Counted from the stretch's first letter, positions 1 through 12,194 are shown. The stretch: 64,000 nt of DNA from Deroplatys truncata (GCA_030765065.1 CM060989.1:41221501-41285500); one strand, 5' to 3'. The notes: generated by a model not told the origin, from the sequence alone. Numbers and translations: made by a program.

Positions 1-1074
1 TGTGGCATAAACCCTGGCTTTTAAGTAACCCCATTGAAAGAAGTCCGGCAATGTCAAATCCGGAAATCTCGATGGCCACAGTTCTTGGAAATTATCCGGT
101 CGTCAAAGAAACTTGCAATTAGTGCCAAAGATTCATTTGATGTATGGCATGTAGCGCCGTCCTGCTGAAAATATCCTTGACTCAGCTCTACATCGTCTAG
201 TTGCTCAGCAAACTCCATGAAAATCCGTCAGTACTCTGTAGTATTCACATTGTTTAAAAAAAATTGATCCCACTATTCTCTGTGCGGATATTGGGCAACA
301 AACTCCGATTTTAACCGGGTGCATATGTGCTTCATGAATAACATGTGGATTTTCGCTGGCCAATAGCGTGAGTTATTTGCGTTCACATAGCCAGATAAGT
401 GGAACCATGCTTCATCTGGGAACTATGTGATGAACAATATGACAGGATTTGCACAATGAACGCCTGATACCAACGACAATAATTCAGTCGTCTATCCTTA
501 ACTGGTTCCTATAACTGATAGACAACCGTAATCCTACACGGCTTTAGGCCTGCACTTTTCACAGTTCTCTGACACATTGAGTAGCTGTACGCTGTCTTTT
601 GCAACAACGTCTTAATGATTTTTTGGGTGATTGATTCAGTCGTGCTCTTACGTCAACAACCACCGTGGGAAGCCTAGATGAACGAGTTTTGCCTTTTTCA
701 CCCACCAGTTGCTTCCAATTTATTTACCAGTCTCAGTATTGCGTTTCTTTGGGTTGGATTCAGAACACCAAATTCTCTATGGTATGCCCTTCGAGTAGTT
801 GTAACTGAATTCGTAATCCCGTACTGCTTTACAAGGAAGAGTCGTTAATTTAATGTGCTCTCCATTTTCATGTTGACTAGAACAAAACCTCAAAAACAGT
901 TGCCACAATAAAACTAACAATTACGAATAAAGCATGAACATCTGCGCATCTAGTGACAGGTAATCGAAACTCCAGAACATTCTGCTTAATTTGGTGCTAA
1001 AATTGGGGCGTTGAGTGAATTTCAAACAGAATAATTAAAGAAAGAAATGTGCCAGTTCTTCATAAATCATCCTG
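1..1074 (-). mobile_element. DUF4817-type (Tc1/mariner-related) transposon, cut by window edge
   Basis: This is a decayed DNA transposon read on the minus strand. It starts at 1074 with the terminal repeat CAGGATGATTTATGAAGAAC, next to a TA at 1075-1076. It matches the complete copy at 43849-44995 almost base for base over about 1 kb. The conceptual minus product keeps the family motif QQDGA (second catalytic Asp) around 165-150 and a stretch like LSGYVNANNSRYWPAKIHMLF around 400-310. Stops and frameshifts are frequent, so it is not functional. The far end lies outside the window. Family assignment comes from the QQDGA..H.S motif typical of insect transposases with an N-terminal DUF4817 helix-turn-helix. 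Confidence 0.8.
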
Positions 1075-1129
1075 TATTTAACATTTTGTTGTATGGGGAA
1101 GTATAATTTTTCACTATTTACTTTTTTGC

Positions 1130-1850
1130 CTTGTTATCCTTTTTCCGTATTTTCTCTAATTTGCTTCACATCTCTTTTAACCACTTTTCCTAAATAGTTT
1201 CGTGCTTTCTCCATATATGCATTTGATCTTGTATAAAAATCTTCCTAACATTTAGCTCTATTGGTAAATTTTTCCATTTCTCTAGTATTAAATTCTCTCT
1301 TCCTTTATCCTGTCCTCGCATTGCAGAATATGTCAATTGTGGTGTAATTCATTACATTTAGTACATATTTCCTCCCTTCTTTTCCCTGTTAGACCACTTA
1401 AATTCATTACACCTGTCTTCGCCCATGCATACCTCACTCTGGGCTGTTTGTGGCATACTTCCATGCATCTTTGTTTTCCCTATTTCGTTTTTAAATATCT
1501 ATAATCTATTAATGATGTTTTTTCCTTGAAACTACTCATAATTTCTTGCTTTTCAATAACCTCCACTCTTGTTCTAATTTCTTTCCATAAACCCTTACTT
1601 TTGTTGTTCCTTTCCACCCATGTTTCCCCCATTCCTATTTCTTCCAATGTTGTCTGTATACTGTGCATCTAAGCTTCTTTTTTTCCGGATTTTCTCCCAT
1701 ATATCTGCTGCGTATAACATTCTTATTCCACCACTGTGCTGTATATCCTTTCTAGCCACGTAATTTGCATTTCTGGTATTTTGTTCACACATGCTCTGAT
1801 TACCTGTATCGTTTGTTTCCGCTTTGATAATACTTTTTCTTCCGTTCAAA
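1130..1850 (-). pseudogene. Non-LTR retrotransposon C-terminal end (degraded)
   Basis: One minus-strand frame around 1420-1290 reads PRVRYAWAKTGVMNLSGL, then EEICTKCNELHHN, a stop, and HILQCEDRIKEER. That is the Cys-x2-Cys ... His-x4-Cys zinc-binding tail that ends the ORF2 protein of many LINEs, after the reverse transcriptase and RNase H part. Upstream minus-strand frames (1480-1849) are basic and open but interrupted. I recognise the tail architecture, not a precise clade. It is inactive and lies directly beside the transposon end at 1074. Confidence 0.5.
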
Positions 1851-2009
1851 AGAATTAAGCATTGAACAATTCAAACTATTAATAACTGATATCTCGGAAA
1901 CGGCTGATGCTACGAAAAAGTTACTTGAAATAAATTGTGTGTTTTAAAGAGATGTACAATTTTTGATTAGTACATTTTTGTATGTAGCTTAACGTTTACC
2001 AGTTATACC
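1850..2009 (-). repeat. R1 repeat, inner fragment
   Basis: Fragment of the dispersed R1 family, inverted relative to the consensus used here. It covers the block from ATATCTCGG to ACGTTTACCAGTTATACC, the region between the subfamily-A 3' half and the fixed central part. No ends are present. Confidence 0.75.
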
Positions 2010-2404
2010 ACACACTGTGTTTCCTTGGGAAACTTGTCAAACTGCAAATCAGTATAAAACTAAATAAATATCCCAAATTATGTATAAATGGTAAATCCTC
2101 TCTAAAAACTCTTTAAAGAACTCATATCAGCTTACCCCAGTTACACATAAATATACACTGATGGCTCCCTGCTAGAAAATAAATGCAGATGTGCAGTTGT
2201 ATATCCAGATCACATAATGATATACAGGCTCCATCAACTCTTCTCCATCTTCTCTGCTGAAATATTTGATGTTAAAAAGGCTTTGTAATTCATAACCTCC
2301 TCCAATGATGAACTTCTCCTAATGTTATCAGATTCTCTCAATGTATTACAACCTCTTCAGAACAGATATACACCCCATACATTAGTACAGGATGTTCGCA
2401 ACAT
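2010..2404. other. Unassigned AT-rich spacer
   Basis: I see no coding motif, tRNA, or copy of the window's repeat families in this stretch. Short ORFs here look like chance. Confidence 0.4.
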
Positions 2405-3540
2405 ATGAGGGCGGATTGATAAGTCCGTAACTTTGACGAGAGGTAGCGTTCCAATCACAGGTTTCTTGTTTGCATCCAAGTCTTAAATCTATTCTGGGTA
2501 TAATCGCAGAATTTTGTCGTCATTTGTTTCTTAGAACACTGTTGAGAGCGTCTAAAATAAGCAGATGCGTGTTGCTTCGTAGAAAAGGGAGAAAAGTGAA
2601 TTTCATATTCTGATAAAGCACTACTTTTTGCGTGGCAAAACGGTGAAGGAAACAGAAGAATACCTGAACAAGTATTATGGGGACTCTGCTCAATCACATG
2701 GTATGGTTCACAAGTGGTTCACAGAATTTCGATGTGGTCATTCGAGCACAAGAGATGCCGTGCACACAGGACGGCCGGTTGAGGTCACAACAGAAGAAAT
2801 GGTGAACAAAGTTCGCGATATTCTGTTGCAAGACCGCCGAGTGAAAATTCATGAGATGGCCAAGACCGTAAATATCTGGAGCCAACGGGTGTATAACATT
2901 CTGCAAGAATTTTTGAGTATGAGAAAGCTGTCAGCAAAACGGGTGCCGCGACTGCTCACAGTTGAGAACAAACGGAATCACAGGGATGTTTGAACATGTT
3001 CCAATGCAACCCAAATACGTTTTTCCGACGTTATATCACGGTTGATGAAACTTGGATCCATTACTATCAACCTGAAACCAAACGACAATCAAAGCAATGG
3101 CGAACTTGCTCCAAAGAACGCGAAAACCATTCCGTCGGCAGGCAAAATCATGGTAGCTGTCTTTTGGGATTCACAAGGGGTGAAACACATCCATTACCTG
3201 GAAAAGAGTAAAATGATCACAGGTTCATATTATGCTGCAATGCTGAATCAGTTTCACAAGGAATTGTTAAAGAAACGATCCCATTTGGTGAAGAAAAAGG
3301 TTCTCTTTCACCGTATAATGTCAGCCATTGCCATTGTAAAAGTTGTGGAATTGGGTCACCTCTCCCACCATTTTCTCCAGATTTGGCTCCGAGCGACTTC
3401 TTCCTCTTCGCAAACCTGAAAAATTGGCTCGCCGGGAAGAAATTCACGTCCAGTGAACACATCGTGGCAGAAACAACCTCATATTTTACAGACTTAGAAA
3501 AAGACATATTAAATGCGTTTCCGACTTCGTAAATAGGTTG
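2405..3540 (+). mobile_element. Mariner (DD34D) transposon, degenerate transposase
   Basis: The left end GGGCGGATTGATAAGTCCGT follows TA. The first ORF (2628-2993) holds the two helix-turn-helix domains, with KTVKETEEYLNKYYG and GRPVEVTTEEM. After a frameshift near 2990 the product continues with FFRRYITVDETWIHYY (first catalytic Asp), then, after another shift, with KIMVAVFWDSQG, and near 3375-3410 with PDLAPSDFFLFANLK (third Asp present). The second catalytic motif, normally FHHDNAPAH, is corrupted at 3305-3335 by a small deletion and reads FHRIMSAIA. With two frameshifts and a lost active-site Asp it cannot encode an active enzyme. The matching right terminal repeat is not visible, so the 3' end appears truncated. 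Confidence 0.85.
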
Positions 3541-3899
3541 ATATACTGCGACGGTGCAGAACTGCTTTTCACAAGAACATTTTTGCATCTTTTGCACCCG
3601 AGATATTTGAGTGCTAAGCCGAGTAACTGCACGCTACAAAAACCGTCCAATTATTTGAGTTACTTATCAGCATACATACTGAGATTGCGAGTTTACGAAA
3701 CGCAAGCGAAAGAAGTGCCAAATGTAAATATTGGAAAGGTACGGTACAAGTCGCGTTTCACTAAGGTAACCTCGAAACTGCTGAGATCCACCCTTCCTCC
3801 TCTTTCGCTAGTCCTCTGTCAGAGACACCGGTGATAAACACGCTTCAAAGATTGATGTCATGCGCAGACAACCGACTGACGGCAACGGCCGAATAAATC
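3541..3899. other. Unassigned spacer
   Basis: No family or RNA gene is recognised between the mariner remnant and the next R1 copy. Confidence 0.4.
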
Positions 3900-4292
3900 T
3901 GAAGGCACGTATAAAACTCCTTCCGAATGAAGAGGACTTCATAGGCTATTCTCAGAAAATTAAAAATATACATTTTATTTGTCATGTAAATATATTTAAT
4001 GTATGGTATTTTAATCAAAATCGTTAAGAGCAATTTTTCAGGAAGTCAAAAATTACGAAAAAAAAAAAAAATCTTCCGTATAAAGCATAGTTGCGGAAAT
4101 TTTCTTGAAAATCTTCTTCTGGCATTTTTGGAAAACACTTAAATCGTTTTTTAGTTGCACTGTTCACAGACACACATGCAGACCGCTTTCTAAAATGATT
4201 TTTTTTATTCCGGGACCTCAAAACATGCATTTCGGTGAAATCTGTGTATCGCAACCACCTACTATGTACGTGGTACAGAGGGTAATAAGTAG
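3900..4292 (-). repeat. R1 repeat, front half
   Basis: Inverted copy that runs from the GAATGAAGAGGACTTCATAGG block to a degenerate head near 4290 (ACTATGTACGTGGTACAGAG). It includes the CACAGACACACATG stretch, which corresponds to the internal TG tract. The 3' half is missing. Confidence 0.8.
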
Positions 4293-4492
4293 CAAATGCC
4301 CTGTTTAAGTGGCTCCGGCAGGGAGTTATCCAATCTAGCACTTTCTATGAAGGCTGTTATGAGGATTATTTCACTTGTGTATATATCAAGTGATACATAC
4401 AGAATATACATAATGCGAATTAGGACCAACCACAGCTTCGTGTCCTTTCAGTATTTAAGTTTTAATTTTATGATTTCCATTTGATTATCTCA

Positions 4493-4735
4493 AGAAGTGA
4501 CCGACCGATGCTTCAGCGGTAATATTTCTGGCCCACATTCGGGAGGTTCCGGGTCCGACCAATCTAACCGAAGGTTTTTTTGCGGTTTTCCTCAGTCACT
4601 AGGGAATGTCGGGTTGTATAATTTGATCCGCGAATTTTCCTATCATCCCTTTTATCATTACATTTTGTTTGTTTCTTCTGCACCGACATATCAGGCACTG
4701 GGCTGATCACTCATCTTGGATATGCTCTTGCTTGC
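4493..4735 (+). repeat. tRNA-derived SINE
   Basis: The head has a degenerate A box near 4510-4525 and a B box at GGTTCCGGGTCCGACCAA (about 4545-4563). The body contains GCGGTTTTCCTCAGTCACTA, a run found in many insect SINEs. Transcription by RNA polymerase III is expected for the family. Its tail meets the tail of the inverted SINE at 4740-5100. Confidence 0.65.
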
Positions 4736-4739
4736 TCCT

Positions 4740-5100
4740 CGACAGCTACTAACTCAAGACATTGACTGGTAAGTCCTTGGGGGTGTAAGTTCTACAGAGA
4801 GGAGAGTAATCACTAATTAGTTAAAGAAGAGGAAAAGTGGCCAACTGCTTTTTCGGGAGGGTCCTTAGTCAAGGACCAATTAACTATCAGGATGTCATAT
4901 TTCTATTAAATTCACTCACACACACGCACAGACATTTACTCCATCACTCATACTTACACACTTTAGGGAGGATGGGGAATAACCCTGGCTAAAGAAAAAT
5001 TCCCATCCCTAGACGAGAGTCGGACCCAGCACCTCTGGACTTGTAAGCAGATTTGCTAACTACGACACCTCAGAGGCAGCCTAACTGCCTTAACTGGTAA
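4740..5100 (-). repeat. tRNA-derived SINE, inverted relative to its neighbour
   Basis: On the minus strand the head starts near 5095 (GGCTGCCTCTGAGGTGTCGT) and has a B-box-like GGTGCTGGGTCCGACTCTCG. The body then runs left to about 4740. It faces the plus-strand SINE at 4493-4735 tail to tail. The internal CACACACACG at 4915-4930 is a short microsatellite. Confidence 0.5.
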
Positions 5101-5179
5101 GTAATCTTAATTTTAACCTTCATCTGTTCCACTATATGTGAAAATTAAAATTCCGGATTGGGCGTTGATAACGTGATTT

Positions 5180-5655
5180 ATCACGTACATAGTCGGCAGA
5201 GAAGGCATTCCAACCAAAAATTCAATACCAAAATTTCACCGGAAATAAAATTTAGAAAAAGTCTCCATGTGTGTGTGTGTGTGTGTGTCTGTGAATAGCA
5301 TAACTCAAAAGCGTAAAGTAGGATAAATACTAAACTTTGCATTTACGTACCGCACCTTCCAAAGGAGCGGTACGAAAATGTTCAAGAAAACCCCTCCACT
5401 TCAAATTACCTTTGACATGGAGCATTTTTCAAAATTTTTGATTTCCTGGAAAATGGCTCTTAACTACTTTGATTAAAATGCCACATTTTAAATTGATTTA
5501 CATGACAAATAAAATGTAAATTTTGGATATTCTGAGAACAGCCTGTGAAGTCCTCTTCATTCGGAAGGAATCTTGTATAATCTTGTATAACTGGTAAACG
5601 TTAAGCGATAGACGAAAACGTACTACACAAAAAATGCAGATCGCTTTAAAACGTT
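5180..5655 (+). repeat. R1 repeat, front half with (TG)n
   Basis: Starts at a damaged head (GTACATAGTCGGCAGAGAAG) and runs through the TG tract at 5268-5290 (about 11 units) and the subfamily-A junction CCTGTGAAGTCCTCTTCATT to ATGCAGATCGCTTTAAAAC. The tail is lost. Confidence 0.85.
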
Positions 5656-5727
5656 GTCTTACGTGGACTGGGGGTACCAACCTAGCTTCCAGTTTCCGAG
5701 GACGCGGGTTAAAATCCATCGCGGAGG

Positions 5728-6895
5728 TAGTTACACAGTTTCTACAAACCATTCTTACGAAAGCTTAGTTTTCTATTTATTTCATATTAATCGAAATAAA
5801 ACCTTTGCAGAAATGAGTTTTATTATATATTTCGTTAAAGATACAAGGAGGATAGAAAAAATCGAACAAATATGTTTAAAAACCGGGTGGCTATATACTA
5901 AGCCTATAAATTCCATACTCCTTCCACGAAATCAAGAGAAACAACTGAATAGCGATAGCACTTTAAAAATTCTGATATGGTACATTCACATGACTCTCAT
6001 TTATTAGGAGTATACAAATTATTCTTATTATTTTTCTATCTAATATGTTTTAATCCAAATAAACCTTTGCATAAATAGCTACATTACACATTGTTTTATT
6101 GAAACAAAGGGATCAGCGATAGTAAAACGTTTAAGAACTGACACTATATGCTGGCCTTAAAATTCCATACTGTTTCCATGCAATTGCGACAAATAAATGG
6201 ATGTTAAAAGGACTTTAACTGAATGACAAAGAATAACGGATATCTCAGAAACGGCTTACCAAAATAGAGGAAGAGCTGCTATATAATTAAATATATTAAA
6301 ACAAGCAAGAAGCAAATCAGCTTAATCAGTTTCGATCTGATAGTAAGATATATTCTATACACTTATTTATTAAATGAAACCAAAATAGAGGAAGACCTTG
6401 GCACAAAAAATCTAATTGTGTGTTTTAAAAGAGATTACATTTTTCGTTTAGTACGTTTTCGTCTATCGTTTACCGTTTACAAGTTATACAAGATTATACA
6501 AAACTCCTTCCGAATGAAGAAGACTTCATAGACTATTCCCCGAAAATTCAAAATATAAATTTTATTTTTCATGTAAATATCTTTCAATTATGGGGCTTTA
6601 AACAAAATCGTTAGAGACTGTTTAGATAATCTAATATGTCCAAAAATGTTCCATGTGAAGGGTAGTTTGGAGTGGGGAGATTTTGTGAAAATCTTCGTTC
6701 GTATCTTTGGAAGATATTGAACCTAAACACCAAGTTTGGTATTTATCCAACTTTTCGTTTTTTAATTATGCTGTTCATAGTCGCACACATATGGCATTTT
6801 TCCGAAGATGCCCCAAAACATGCTTTCCGGTGAAATCTCGGTATCGAATTTGCGAGTGGAATACAATACTTCCCCTACTACGTAGGAAAAAGTAA
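5728..6895 (-). repeat. R1 repeat (subfamily A), near full length, interrupted
   Basis: Runs from a diverged tail (TTTCTACAAACCATTCTTAC) to a clear head near 6880 (CTTCCCCTACTACGTAGG). It contains a duplicated tail-type block (5740-5830 and 6010-6100) and an inserted stretch of about 104 bp at 6275-6378 flanked by 17-bp direct repeats. The apparent ORFs at 5654-6007 and 6707-6895 are products of the repeat. Confidence 0.85.
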
Positions 6896-7112
6896 AAATG
6901 AAGTACTGAAAAATAAAACCAATAACAATGCTTATCTCGGAAGTGGCTTATGCTGAGCTATGCTGTTTGAAGAAACACACACGGATCTTTTTCAATTTTT
7001 TTTTATTCTGGGAGCCTGAAAACATGTATTTACAGTGAAATCTCGGTATCGAACTTTTCGGTGGAAGCAATACCTTATTTACCAACTGGTTACATGGTAG
7101 ATGAGGTAATTT
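6896..7112 (-). repeat. R1 repeat, short deletion derivative
   Basis: A second inverted copy directly abuts the previous one. The ATATCTCGG block is joined straight to the CACACACACGG tract and the head-proximal GGTGGAAGCAATACC, so most of the middle is deleted. Confidence 0.75.
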
Positions 7113-8786
7113 CTTTTTGAGTCCATAATTTGTAGGAATAGGTATAACAAATGATAGTGGGTTGAGAAAATCTTATGATTGCACTAATGACTTTCGTTTT
7201 TACGTTTGGGGTTAAAATACCTTTTTAGACAGCATGACTAAACATAGAACTTTTAACACAGCGCACACGAACTAAAAGCTTTACATTATAGCACTAACGC
7301 GATAGAATTTTTGCAGCACCCTATTGTGACAAACTTTGGTTTCAAGTCCAATCACATTGCAATTACCTTTTGCGTGTGCACATGTTTAATAATTCGACTT
7401 GGTTTGATTAGGGTTTACTTTTCATTACGTCTTTATTCATGATTAATTTCTCATGGTATTTCTTTTATGTTTATTTTATCTAGTATAACTTACATAAAGA
7501 TTAAATGGAGGCAATTATGAATTCGGAAGAAACTGAAATGGAGGAGCCAGGTGAAAGTATAGAAGCAGCAGAAATAATAACACCAGAACTTCTTACTCTA
7601 AAAATCCAGAAAGCAATATGATATAGATAGATGGCTCAGCTATCTTTAGTAGTTTCATATTATTAAAGTTATTACACAAATATTTAGTTCATGGGTCATT
7701 GACCGTAAATGCATATTTAAAATGCAAGGTATGGTGACAAAATAAACAACCGAAAAAGAAACAAAAAAAAAAAGCAAGACAAAGTAAAAGAGAGATAAAT
7801 TACCTTTGACTAACTGAACAAATTTGACCTAGCTTCGCGCACTTTAGCCAAGAAACTGTCAACATCATTTAATCGATTCATTGGCTGGTGTAAGCAAAAC
7901 ATGTTTAAAATAATTTCACTGAAAATGATGTTAATGATTCAACAGAACATCAAAACATCTGACATCCCACTGCAGCGCGAGTGATCTCGTTTTTAATGTA
8001 ACTTCTGTTGTTTCAAGAATCTCGCTATACACATGAGTTGATCTCGTTTTAAACGTGATTTCTCTTAGTTTCAGGAATCAATATAATATTATTTTATTGG
8101 TTTTTACAAATTCGAGCGCTATCTAAAAATATCACATGGCACGCGTGTGGTTTTAACACTTGTATCATAGTGTATTATTAAGGAAGATTTTTAGATGCTA
8201 AAGAAAGAATTGCTGACGTTGTCTCGAATGTTAGGTAAAAAATGTGTATGAAAGCAATAGAAATAGATTTCTGTTCACGTACATATATGCTTCGTAGATG
8301 ATTAATTCCATTAATGCTGAATGTTTGCAAAAATTTCACACTTTCACACTCAGTAATTACAAGTGTCTATTCAACTGGCAGGATAGAAGTACGACGGTGC
8401 TTGATCTAGCGTATTAAAACTCAGAAGTTAGGTTGCGGGACTGAACTAGAGCCTTAAGGTTTAGGAACAGGGTTGTCTGAGCCAGTCCCCCACACTACAT
8501 AATGAGCCAATTAATTTTTATGCACTGCATCTGCAAACGTTCAGTGTCGGGTCTACTGACTCCTGTAGATAACATCGCGAAATGAAGAAAGGGAGGAACA
8601 AGAATGCGAATAAGCTCTTCAGTTGTGGAGTAGAGGGGGTAGGGCGGCAGACCGGATTATCTGTTGCTGGGTACAGTCACTCCCGTAAAGCCATGAACCG
8701 CCACATTACTACTTTCTATTTCGTTAACTTTACCTTTAGGAAACAATAGTAGCATTAGCAGCAATAGTACAGACTAGTGGTAGTGG
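7113..8786. other. Unassigned 1.7-kb region
   Basis: No transposon motif is recognised. It holds a possible 38-codon acidic ORF (7505-7621, listed separately) and a diverged direct duplication. In the duplication, GAGTGATCTCGTTTTTAATG (7978) and GAGTTGATCTCGTTTTAAAC (8035) begin two 44-bp units that both end in AAGAATC or AGGAATC. Confidence 0.4.
7505..7621 (+). CDS. Possible short acidic ORF or 5' coding exon
   Basis: Thirty-eight codons begin MEAIMNSEETEMEEPGE and end LKIQKAI. The product is strongly acidic and has no family resemblance that I know. The start sits in AAATGG. The codon mix (many GAA, GAG, GCA) differs from the surrounding AT-rich DNA, which is why I list it. It could equally be chance. 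No splice partner can be shown. Confidence 0.15.
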   Translation: MEAIMNSEETEMEEPGESIEAAEIITPELLTLKIQKAI

Positions 8787-8789
8787 TGC

Positions 8790-8835
<46 letters not shown>

Positions 8836-8840
8836 CGTCA
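8787..8840 (+). repeat. (AGT)n microsatellite
   Basis: About 15 uninterrupted AGT units at 8791-8835, followed by a CATCGT-type variant run to about 8856. Confidence 0.95.
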
Positions 8841-8856
8841 TCGTCATCGTCGTCAT

Positions 8857-10084
8857 GTTAGTAATCTCTCGTATTAGTGGAAACTGGCGGAGTTTTTAAA
8901 TGAAAAGAAAGTAATTTACTAAGCGATATTGGAATTACAAATCCAAGGAATGGACAATGATTAACACAAATATCATTATTATAAAAACATTGTGTAATAA
9001 TTATCCATTTTATTGTTAGAAAATATCATATATAAAATAATATTTGCAATAAGTGCCTATACATTGTTAAAAATCAATTATAAATTGTATTAATTATAAA
9101 GTAGAAAGCAAACGAAATAAATAACATCTAAAGAAAATACGTCATAAAGAAAGGACGAAAAAATTGCATTCGCAATTCGTTTTAAACATTGTATGACATA
9201 AAAATGTCAACAAGAAGAAATCATATTTGAAATATATTAACATTAATTTGAATTGATAACATGTTATTAATAGGTGATTTATATACTTCTAGAACTTATA
9301 GATAAGTTGTAATTTATTTCGTTATGCTTAGCAACCAAGCTAGGATACGCGAACAATCAATTTCTTTTGTTTATTAAAGAAAATGTTTCGCAAAGAATAA
9401 GACGCCTCGAGCAAAGCTCAATTCAGATATTGAAGTGCCTGGACAATTATATTACCTTATATGTAAGAGATGATCAATAATTAATGTACAAATTATAAAA
9501 TTAAGTAAAAACTGAATAAAAAAGGTAACTGTTTTTCTAAATTTTATCATCCACATTGTCCGTGAGAAAAATCATCTTTCAGTGAAAAGTATTATTGCTA
9601 TTCTTATTTAAAGTGTCTTGTCTTAAAAACATGTAAAGAGTAGATTGCTATTAACTATATGTATGTTATATCACGTAAAATACACCGGATAAACCAGTAA
9701 ATTGAAATAAAGTTTCTGACAAGAATAATTTCTGCCAAACCACAATACACGATACTAGCAACTTATTTTATCAATGCAGTAAATTCAAATCGGGCAATTA
9801 CAAGTTACAGCATCCGGGACTACCAGATCATCAGAGAACTACAAGATCACCAACTGCCGAAGTAGAGATCCGTTTCAAAATGTAGTGAGTAATGGTAGTA
9901 TTGGTAGTAGTAGTAGTAATACTAATGATAGTTTTAGTGGTGGGGCACTAGTATTGGTGGTGCTATCAGAAAAAAACACCCCTTACGGAAGTGGAGCGGA
10001 AGGTGTTCGGCAGGAAACAGTTTTGAGGATTTTCAGCATTTTCTCAATATTTTCGCGAACTAAAAATATGTATAATTATGTTTT
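8857..10084. other. AT-rich spacer
   Basis: Contains no recognisable gene or repeat except a short imperfect AGT tract at 9893-9950. The stretch at 9990-10075 weakly resembles 10465-10550, as if a duplicated segment had been split by the SINEs between them. Confidence 0.4.
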
Positions 10085-10190
10085 TTATTCTTCTACTAGC
10101 GAGATGGCGCCGCGGTAATGCGCGAGGTTCGCATTTCGGAGATCCTGAGCTCAATTCCCGTCGGGCCAGCACTCAGATATTTTCCCACCG
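10085..10190 (+). repeat. tRNA-like SINE head
   Basis: A-box region GATGGCGCCGCGGTAATGCG and B-box-like GAGCTCAATTCCCGTCG. The body is cut off within about 30 bp by the inverted SINE that follows, so this is a head only. Confidence 0.5.
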
Positions 10191-10405
10191 TCGCCTGGTC
10201 CCACAGCCCTGAAACAGATGACAAGGAATATGATGGGTACAGGAAATGAGAGGAAGGAGAGTCGTTTTTGAAGATGAACCATCTCAGCATTGGCTGGCGA
10301 CCCGGGGAATCAACGAAAAACCCATGGGTCGAGCGGGCGGTCGCTGGTGATCGATCCCGGGACCTCTCGAATGCGCGCCACATTCCAGCTCGGTCTCCAC
10401 GATAT
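10191..10405 (-). repeat. tRNA-derived SINE (same family as 39040-39262)
   Basis: On the minus strand the head near 10400 reads GCGCGCATTCGAGAGGTCCC and the B box is GGGATCGATCACCAGCG. The body CCCATGGGTTTTTCGTTGAT and tail CTGTTTCAGGGCTGTGGGAC match the copy at 39040-39262 closely. ORFs on both strands across it are not genes. Confidence 0.75.
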
Positions 10406-10619
10406 GTACTTCTATTCATTTACTCTTTTAGGGATGGTTCAACAAAAATAAAACCTCAAACGGGACAGGGATCAGAAAATGTTCGGTGGGGGACAGTGTT
10501 GAGAATATTCAAGTATGGGCCTGATTTCTCAGTAAAAAAAATATATAATGCTACTCTGAAGAAGATATTGTCTTTACGTTGTTTATTTATTTCTCCACGT
10601 ATGGACGTCAATTTGAAGT

Positions 10620-11535
10620 AGTGTTACTGTTGTTGAAGTTTGCACCTTGCTTTGGGCGTTAATTTAAAGTATGAGAAGCTGATTTGAAGATGTATTTTTT
10701 TGTTGTTACGATCCAAGTTTAAAAAAATTATTTATTAACTTTGTTATTAAACTGGTTCTATAGATATTATTTACGTTTGTTTTTGCCTCGGCTGCTTCAG
10801 TATTACTTCAGAGACACGTTTCTCTTAATCAGGGTGTGGTGCGACAAGAATGTAGGCTTACACAGATTTTAAGTTTAAATTCACTTCTTTTTATTAATCC
10901 TTGACACAAATTAATAGCACTACACTGATATTAAGAGCTGTGAGATTCTTTTATTTAATACTTGCACTTTGTTAACACGTATACTTAATTTTCGTTTCAC
11001 ACGAATACGTAGTATTTCTTTAGAGAACACATCATCCATCCGGTCACTACCAAGGTCTGCAGGGAACTGAACATATTTCAAACTTCCAAACCCGTAAAAT
11101 TCTCTATTTCAAGTCTCTGATTGGCTAATCCTAGTCCAACAGAATACCTGCATTTTACTAAAGCTTTTTCTGGCTGTTGATTGGCTATTTTAAAAAAAAT
11201 GTCACAAAATTTACATTATCGTTGCTCTAATCGTGACTAGTAACATTTAAACTCTCAAACTCATTCTTGCCTCTAGGCTACCTCATTGTTACCTCATAGT
11301 TAGCAACTTTAAACTTATTATTCTCACAGCTCTTACATTATTAAATTACGTAATCCATTCACATAACATTATTGAACACGTTTACAATAATATAAGCGTA
11401 TGCAATGACTGTTACATACATTTTTTTAAAAATTATTACATACATATTGCTTCAAGGCGGGCTATTATTGAATTTACATATTATATAATTTAATTGAAAT
11501 TATTCAAGTATTAAAAATACTGCCTCAAATCTCAT
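10620..11535 (-). repeat. R2: LTR-like retroelement fragment with leader
   Basis: Minus-strand copy of a family also seen at 20326, 25252 and 30478. It begins near 11535 (GAGGCAGTATTTTT), passes AATAGCCCGCCTTGAAGC and two blocks containing ATTGGCTA/TAGCCAATC, and ends in a leader near 10700-10620. The leader repeats CTTCAAATT followed by degenerate TGGCGCCC-like motifs. In other copies this motif is TTGGCGCCCAAAACGTGGGG. It resembles the complement of the 3' end of insect tRNA-Lys(CUU), the usual primer site of gypsy-type elements. No gag or pol is attached. Confidence 0.55.
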
Positions 11536-12107
11536 CATTGTTTCAGAGTTGGTGATGCGAAAAATCACTACAAATGTGAGATGGGGTTGGAATATGTTGG
11601 ATGGCAGCAATTTGGAGGATTTCTACTATGAGTGGGAATGGCACAGTGAATGTGAGGTGATTAAATTAAAAGCCTTCCATACCAGCAGTTGCTTAATTCA
11701 CTCGAGTGTAAATAAACGATCACTCAAAGTTGTGGTATTTAACACTTTCAAAACACATACTATTTTATGCTTTCCTCTAAAGCTTTTCCAATGGACTTAG
11801 TTTTACATTATCATCGATATCCCCACGTTTCATGCAATGAAAAGCCGGCTCCCCGCAGTAATGTCACCCCTGATAGCTCACAATCGAACACATTATACTT
11901 TACATTATCACGGATAATTGTTGGAGATTTGAGGCCTAGATAAAACTAATGTAGAGCATTATATATACAGAGCACTGAAAAACAATACCACTTTTAAAAG
12001 TGTCTGTGAATCTGATTTCCTCCGTTTCACAAACAAAACATAAAACGAAAACGTTTCAAAGCGAGTTCCTTATTTCCGGATAAATAGAAGTGAAGTGTTT
12101 GTGTTAT
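11536..12107. other. Unassigned spacer
   Basis: No recognisable element. The reading frame at 11549-11800 is short and without motifs. Confidence 0.4.
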
Positions 12108-12175
12108 AAAAAATCTAATGAGCTGCTTCAACACGGCTTTCTCTACTCTCTTCTAAAAACAATTATTACAAAAGA
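12108..12175 (-). repeat. R1 tail fragment
   Basis: AAAAAATCTAATGAGCTGC, a CTTTCTCTACTC motif and TTATTACAAAAG align with the R1 tail read in reverse. It lies just downstream, in transcription sense, of the minus-strand heat-shock promoter leader. Confidence 0.5.
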
Positions 12176-12194
12176 TTCTGATTCTATATTGTGA

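Noticed and set aside
8787..8840. CRISPR-like or regulatory tandem array
   Set aside because: Simple AGT microsatellite; no spacers, and the organism is an animal.
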